DNA of 39,435 bases from contig JAIUMV010000029.1 of assembly GCA_022565395.1 (NCBI GenBank), positions 1-39,435 on the forward strand. The letters run 5' to 3'. The notes under the pieces were generated by a model. It was given only the letters and a program-made list of their open reading frames with translations. It did not search any database and was not told the origin of the DNA. The stretch comes from Marinobacter sp. (GTDB taxonomy: Bacteria; Pseudomonadota; Gammaproteobacteria; Pseudomonadales; Oleiphilaceae). Shown here one piece after another: positions 35,414 through 39,435 of the stretch; position 1 is the stretch's first letter; every line of letters begins with the position of its first letter. The position numbers and the translations under genes are program-made.

Positions 35414-35546
35414 GCGGCGCTCCTTGTTATCTCTTTTATGAAGTGTTTGTTATGTCCCGCATTGTGATCGAAAGGTACCCGGTTGTCATGTATCCTTTTT
35501 GCATCCCGGTTTTCGTCAAAGAACAACCTGAAAGGACGCCAACAAA

Positions 35547-37721
35547 ATGAAAGTCATTCGCTATCTGCTTGCCGCCATCCTCGCCGTGGCCCTGCTTCTG
35601 GTGCTGGCCGTCGGTGTGGTTTTATTTATCCTTGACCCCAACGACTTCAAGCCACAGATCGAAAAAGCTGTATCAGACCACACGAATCTTGAGCTACGGC
35701 TTGAGGGTGACATCAGCTGGTCATTGATCCCTTTGGGCATCGAAGTCAATGAGGTGGAAGTCCTGCTCGAAGGCGAGCGCTTTGCCGCCATGAACAAGCT
35801 GCTCGCTCAGGTGGACTTCTGGTCTTTGCTGGCCATGTCACCACGGGTGAACACCTTTGTACTGGACGGCCTGGAAGCACACCTGGTGATGGGTCCGGAT
35901 GGCCAGGGCAACTGGGAACGCATCATGCCTGAGTCTGAGCAGGCCGATGACAGCGCGACACCCCCCGCGCCCGAAACGGTCGCCGACCGGGATGCCAGCC
36001 CAGGCACACCACTGGACTTTGCCGTAGATGACGTGCGCATTATCAATGCCCGCATCGTCTATGACGACAGGGCTGCCGGCCAGGTCATCACCCTGGAAGA
36101 CTTCACCCTGACAGCGCGCCAGATTGCGCTGGGGCAAACCTTCCCGCTGGACCTCGGCTTCCGCTTTGCCACCAGCGAACCTGATTTTGCTGTGCGCGGC
36201 CAGATCAGCGCCCTGCTATTTGCCAATGAGGCCCTCGACCAGTTTGCCATGCGCAACCTCAAGAGCGACTTTGACCTTAGCGGCGAGCCCTTCGATGGCC
36301 GCAGCCATCGCGCCTCCATCACCGGTAATCTGGAAGCCCATCTGGCGACAGAAACCGCTGCCATCAGCGACCTCAGCCTGCGCTTTGCCAACCTGCGGCT
36401 GAACACCAACCTCAACGTACAGGGCTTTGGCGACCAACCGCAACTCAGCGGCAACCTGGAACTGCTGCCCTTCTCACTGCGCGAGCTGCTGGCCACCCTG
36501 GGTCAGGAACCCGTTGAAACAGCAGACCCTGATGTCCTGAAGCGCATTGCCTTCGCCACCCAGATTGGCGGACCTGCCGGTCGCGTAGAGCTGAGCGGTC
36601 TGTCCATCACACTGGACGACACCGTGTTCGACGGCAGTGCCCGCTATGGACTCAGCGATGGCGCCATTGGCCTGACCCTTAACGGCAACAGCATTAATGT
36701 GGACCGCTACCTGCCGCCCGCCAGTGATGAAGAGGAAACCGCTGCCACGCCGGAGGACACCGGCCCGGAGACGGACCTGCTGCCCCTGGAAACCCTGCGT
36801 GCGCTGGCCCTGGACATCAACCTTGGCCTACAACAACTGCAGGCCTCAGGACTCACCATCAGCGACATTGCTGCCCGCATTACTGCCGACCAGGGTGTAC
36901 TGAAAGTCGAGCGATTTGGCGGCAACCTCTATGAAGGTGGCTTCAACGCGAATGTCACGCTGGATGCCCGCACTGACAACCCCAGCTGGCTGATCAGCAG
37001 CCGGGTTAACAACGTGCAGGTTCTTCCCCTGCTGCAGGACCTGGCCGAGGTGGACCTGATCTCCGGCGGTGCCAACTTGCGGGTGGACCTCAACACCCAG
37101 GGCAACCGCCTGTCAGTTCTGCAGAACAACGCCAAGGGTGAAATCGGCTTTAATCTGGCGGAGGGTGCCTTCACCCAAATGAACCTGACCCGCATGGCCT
37201 GCCAGGGCATCGCACTGGCCAACCAGGAAGCGCTGACCGTCACCGAGTGGGGCGAAACCACCCGCTTCAACGACATGAGCGGCACCCTGAAAATCGACGG
37301 CACCACCCTGACCAACCCCGACCTGGTGGCCGCCCTTGCCGGCATTCGCCTGGAAGGACAGGGCACGGTAGACACCAGCACCAGTCGCCTTAATTACGAA
37401 CTGGGCCTGCGTATTGTGGGTGACATCCACAGTGACCGCGCCTGCCGCGTCTCCGACGTCGTCAAAAATGTGATTATCCCGGTAGAGTGCCGCGGCAACT
37501 TTGTGGAAAACCCTGCCGGCCTCTGCTCCTTTGACGGCTCACGCTTCCGCGACACCCTGCGGGATATTGCCGCCAACATCGCCCGCCAGCGGGCACGGGA
37601 AGAAGGTGCACAGATCCGCCAGCAAGCCGAAGACCGGGTACGCGAGGAGCTGGAGCAGCGCCTGGATGAAGAAACCCGTGACCGCGCCCGGGATGCCGTT
37701 CGGGGCCTGATTCGCCGATGA
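35547..37721 (+). CDS. asmA: AsmA family protein
   Basis: The 724-residue envelope protein is anchored by one N-terminal transmembrane helix (about 5-30, AAILAVALLLVLAVGVVLF). A large periplasmic beta-rich region follows, with AsmA N-terminal hallmarks (LDPNDFKPQIEKAV, LELRLEGDISWSLIPLGIEV, FWSLLAMSPRVNTFVLDG). AsmA-like proteins of the repeating beta-groove family are thought to move phospholipids to the outer membrane. An acidic low-complexity insert lies at about 125-150 and another at about 393-412. The C-terminus ends in a charged coiled coil (about 675-720). AAGGA lies upstream. The stop overlaps the mutY start by 4 bp (ATGA), as in many gammaproteobacteria. Confidence 0.92.
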   Translation: MKVIRYLLAAILAVALLLVLAVGVVLFILDPNDFKPQIEKAVSDHTNLELRLEGDISWSLIPLGIEVNEVEVLLEGERFAAMNKLLAQVDFWSLLAMSPRVNTFVLDGLEAHLVMGPDGQGNWERIMPESEQADDSATPPAPETVADRDASPGTPLDFAVDDVRIINARIVYDDRAAGQVITLEDFTLTARQIALGQTFPLDLGFRFATSEPDFAVRGQISALLFANEALDQFAMRNLKSDFDLSGEPFDGRSHRASITGNLEAHLATETAAISDLSLRFANLRLNTNLNVQGFGDQPQLSGNLELLPFSLRELLATLGQEPVETADPDVLKRIAFATQIGGPAGRVELSGLSITLDDTVFDGSARYGLSDGAIGLTLNGNSINVDRYLPPASDEEETAATPEDTGPETDLLPLETLRALALDINLGLQQLQASGLTISDIAARITADQGVLKVERFGGNLYEGGFNANVTLDARTDNPSWLISSRVNNVQVLPLLQDLAEVDLISGGANLRVDLNTQGNRLSVLQNNAKGEIGFNLAEGAFTQMNLTRMACQGIALANQEALTVTEWGETTRFNDMSGTLKIDGTTLTNPDLVAALAGIRLEGQGTVDTSTSRLNYELGLRIVGDIHSDRACRVSDVVKNVIIPVECRGNFVENPAGLCSFDGSRFRDTLRDIAANIARQRAREEGAQIRQQAEDRVREELEQRLDEETRDRARDAVRGLIRR

Positions 37722-38782
37722 GCCAGAGTTTTGCCCATCGCCTGCTGTGCTGGTACGACCAGCACGGCAGGAAAGCACTGCCCTGGCACGAAGACCGTAA
37801 CGCCTACCGGGTCTGGATCTCGGAGATCATGCTCCAACAGACCCAGGTAGCCACCGTCATTCCCTACTATGAAGCCTTTATGGCCCGTTTCCCTAACGTG
37901 GAGGCGCTGGCACAGGCAGACACAGACGAGGTACTGCAGCATTGGTCCGGCCTGGGCTATTACGCCCGCGCCCGCAACCTGCACAAAGCCGCACAACAGG
38001 TGGTAGCCGAGCATAGCGGCCAGTTCCCGCAGGACCAGGCCAAACTGGAGGCCCTGCCCGGCATTGGCCGCTCCACCGCCGCGGCCATCCTGGCACAGGC
38101 CTGGAATATCCGCGCCAGCATTCTGGATGGCAACGTCAAACGAGTATTGGCCCGCTACCACACCGTTGCTGGCTGGCCGGGGCAGACCGCCGTACTCAAC
38201 CAGCTCTGGGCTTATGCCGAGCAGCACACCCCCAGCGAACGGGTACGGGATTACACCCAGGCCATCATGGATCTGGGCGCCATGGTCTGCACCCGCAGCC
38301 GACCGGACTGTGAGCACTGCCCGCTGCACGGGGACTGTCAGGCCTTCCGGCACAACACCGCCACCCTGTACCCCGCCCCGAAGCACCGCAAAACCCTGCC
38401 GGAAAAACAGACCTGGATGCTGTTGATCGAAGACGCGAACGGCCATCTGCTCATGGAACGACGCCCTCCCAGCGGCATCTGGGGTGGGCTCTGGAGCCTC
38501 CCGGAGCTGGACCCGGCCTATGGCGCCGATGAACTGGAAGAAGCCTGCCAACGCCACTTCGGCCTGCGCTGCGACGCCCCCGAGCATTTACCCGGCTTTC
38601 GGCACACCTTCAGCCACTACCACCTGGACATCCAGCCGGTACGCCTCAGCCTCACCGGCTACACCCATGTCCAAGAACATCAGGAACGCGTCTGGCACCA
38701 CCCAACCACCGCCCTGACTTTGGGGTTACCCGCCCCGGTCCGCAAGTTGCTGAGTGCGCCGTTACAGCCTGAACTGCTCTGA
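37718..38782 (+). CDS. mutY: A/G-specific adenine glycosylase
   Basis: The 354-residue base-excision repair enzyme removes adenine paired with 8-oxoguanine. It contains [20 protein letters not shown] with the catalytic Glu, the helix-hairpin-helix [14 protein letters not shown], the catalytic Asp in [12 protein letters not shown], and the 4Fe-4S loop [17 protein letters not shown] (C-x6-C-x2-C-x5-C). A C-terminal MutT-like recognition domain (about 230-345; [18 protein letters not shown]) follows. It is translationally coupled to asmA. Confidence 0.97.
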   Translation: MSQSFAHRLLCWYDQHGRKALPWHEDRNAYRVWISEIMLQQTQVATVIPYYEAFMARFPNVEALAQADTDEVLQHWSGLGYYARARNLHKAAQQVVAEHSGQFPQDQAKLEALPGIGRSTAAAILAQAWNIRASILDGNVKRVLARYHTVAGWPGQTAVLNQLWAYAEQHTPSERVRDYTQAIMDLGAMVCTRSRPDCEHCPLHGDCQAFRHNTATLYPAPKHRKTLPEKQTWMLLIEDANGHLLMERRPPSGIWGGLWSLPELDPAYGADELEEACQRHFGLRCDAPEHLPGFRHTFSHYHLDIQPVRLSLTGYTHVQEHQERVWHHPTTALTLGLPAPVRKLLSAPLQPELL

Positions 38783-38832
38783 TTTGTTATGATCACCCAC
38801 CAACCCTTACCACAGGCACAAGAGGGGCCCAC

Positions 38833-39105
38833 ATGAGCCGCACCGTTTTCTGCCGCAAGTACCAAAAGGACCTGGAAGGCCTGCCCTTCCCCCCCATGCC
38901 AGGCGCCAAAGGCCAGGACATTTTTGAAAATGTCTCCAAACAAGCCTGGCAGGAATGGCAGGCCCAGCAGACCATGCTGATCAACGAAAAACACCTCAAC
39001 ATGATGGACCCCTACGCCCGGAAGTTTCTGCAGGAACAGATGACCCGATTCTTCAATAACGAAGATTTCGAACAGGCCGAAGGCTACGTACCACCCTCAG
39101 AATAG
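38833..39105 (+). CDS. yggX: Probable Fe(2+)-trafficking protein YggX
   Basis: The 90-residue protein begins [20 protein letters not shown] with the conserved cysteine 7 and has the block [17 protein letters not shown] and [16 protein letters not shown] typical of YggX. It protects Fe-S clusters from oxidative damage and is usually encoded next to mutY, as here (50 bp gap). GAGGGG lies upstream of the ATG. Confidence 0.97.
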   Translation: MSRTVFCRKYQKDLEGLPFPPMPGAKGQDIFENVSKQAWQEWQAQQTMLINEKHLNMMDPYARKFLQEQMTRFFNNEDFEQAEGYVPPSE

Positions 39106-39141
39106 GGGCAGAGAAACCGGTTTGGTCAGCAAACAACCAGA

Positions 39142-39166
39142 CCGGATGCATCCGGCGATTTTTTTC
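39142..39166 (+). terminator. Terminator after yggX
   Basis: A short stem (CCGGA / TCCGG around TGCA) is followed within four bases by eight T residues. It ends the asmA-mutY-yggX transcript before the tRNA promoter. Confidence 0.75.
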
Positions 39167-39176
39167 TGCCACAGGC

Positions 39177-39205
39177 TTGACTGCATCCCGCCAAACCGGT
39201 TTAAT
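39177..39205 (+). promoter_or_regulatory. tRNA-Phe promoter
   Basis: TTGACT and TTTAAT are separated by exactly 17 bp, a strong sigma70-type promoter. The GC-rich discriminator AGCGCCCC after the -10 is typical of stable-RNA promoters under stringent control. The predicted leader of about 95 nt before the tRNA contains small hairpins. Confidence 0.75.
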
Positions 39206-39308
39206 AGCGCCCCGTTGCAGCTGACAAGCTCAACGTCCTCCACAAGAGGATTGCAGGTAACAGCCTGCCGGTGTCAGGCAAGCACCGCATAAAGACAGCA
39301 GCCAGATT

Positions 39309-39384
39309 GCCCGGATAGCTCAGTTGGTAGAGCAGAGGATTGAAAATCCTCGTGTCGGTGGTTCGATTCCGCCTCCGGGCACCA
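39309..39384 (+). tRNA. tRNA-Phe (GAA)
   Basis: The 76-nt gene folds as a standard cloverleaf. The acceptor GCCCGGA pairs with TCCGGGC, the D arm is GCTCAGTTGGTAGAGC, and the anticodon arm AGGATTGAAAATCCT carries GAA. The T arm contains GGTTCGATTCC, and CCA is encoded. Confidence 0.98.
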
Positions 39385-39399
39385 CTAATTCAATAACTT

Positions 39400-39427
39400 A
39401 GCCCGCCTTGTGCGGGCTTTGTTGTTT
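39400..39427 (+). terminator. Terminator after tRNA-Phe
   Basis: A 7-bp stem (AGCCCGC / GCGGGCT, loop CTTGT) is followed by TTGTTGTTT, a typical intrinsic terminator. Confidence 0.88.
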
Positions 39428-39435
39428 CTGGTGTC

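Noticed and set aside
37394-38587. Long minus-strand open frame (397 codons) antisense to asmA/mutY
   Set aside because: Lies opposite two well-supported genes in a GC-rich region where antisense frames stay open by codon bias; the translation matches nothing.

Overview
The window looks like chromosome of a moderately GC-rich gammaproteobacterium, probably marine and Alcanivorax- or Marinobacter-like. The clues are the gene orders gpmI-envC-ctpA-yibQ, hisBHAF and asmA-mutY-yggX followed by tRNA-Phe, and proteins typical of that class. Genus is inference. Most of the window is housekeeping. The accessory parts are a pilus-like locus, a haem-uptake operon and a family of interspersed palindromic repeats.

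Layout. 1-640: a truncated repeat, then sufE. 666-8309: a chaperone/usher-like surface-fibre locus. A FlgT-like protein gene (-) is divergent from an usher-like outer-membrane protein gene (+) that carries a C-terminal SPOR domain. Convergent to the usher is a pilin - two-domain DUF4402 subunit - PapD-like chaperone operon (-). 8310-8977 is a long gene-free leader/promoter region. 8978-12874: a TraF-family outer-membrane protein and a 7TMR-DISM/degenerate GGDEF/EAL c-di-GMP phosphodiesterase. 12904-18184: cca, a thiolase, a class I amidotransferase, a GH84-type hexosaminidase and trmL. 18247-25260: haem operon (TonB receptor, HmuY, HmuS, HmuT, HmuU, HmuV) read right to left from a sigma70-like promoter with a possible Fur site.

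25479-31816: secB and a rhodanese-like membrane protein (-), then gpmI-envC-ctpA-yibQ (+), which links glycolysis to peptidoglycan hydrolysis control. 31970-34789: hisBHAF (-). 34952-39105: an SRPBCC protein (-), then asmA-mutY-yggX (+). The window ends with tRNA-Phe(GAA), with its own promoter and terminator.

Two things stand out. First, the pilus-like locus joins PapD-type chaperone and DUF4402 subunits to an usher-like barrel with a peptidoglycan-binding SPOR domain and a FlgT-like partner; I do not know this combination as a described system. A hairpin between the pilin and the minor subunit probably sets their ratio. Second, four palindromic repeats built from CCACGGAC / CCGCGGAA units lie between genes. 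One is a clean 39-bp deletion derivative of another, one has its 52-bp core inverted relative to its outer arm, and one supplies the stop codon of its neighbour.
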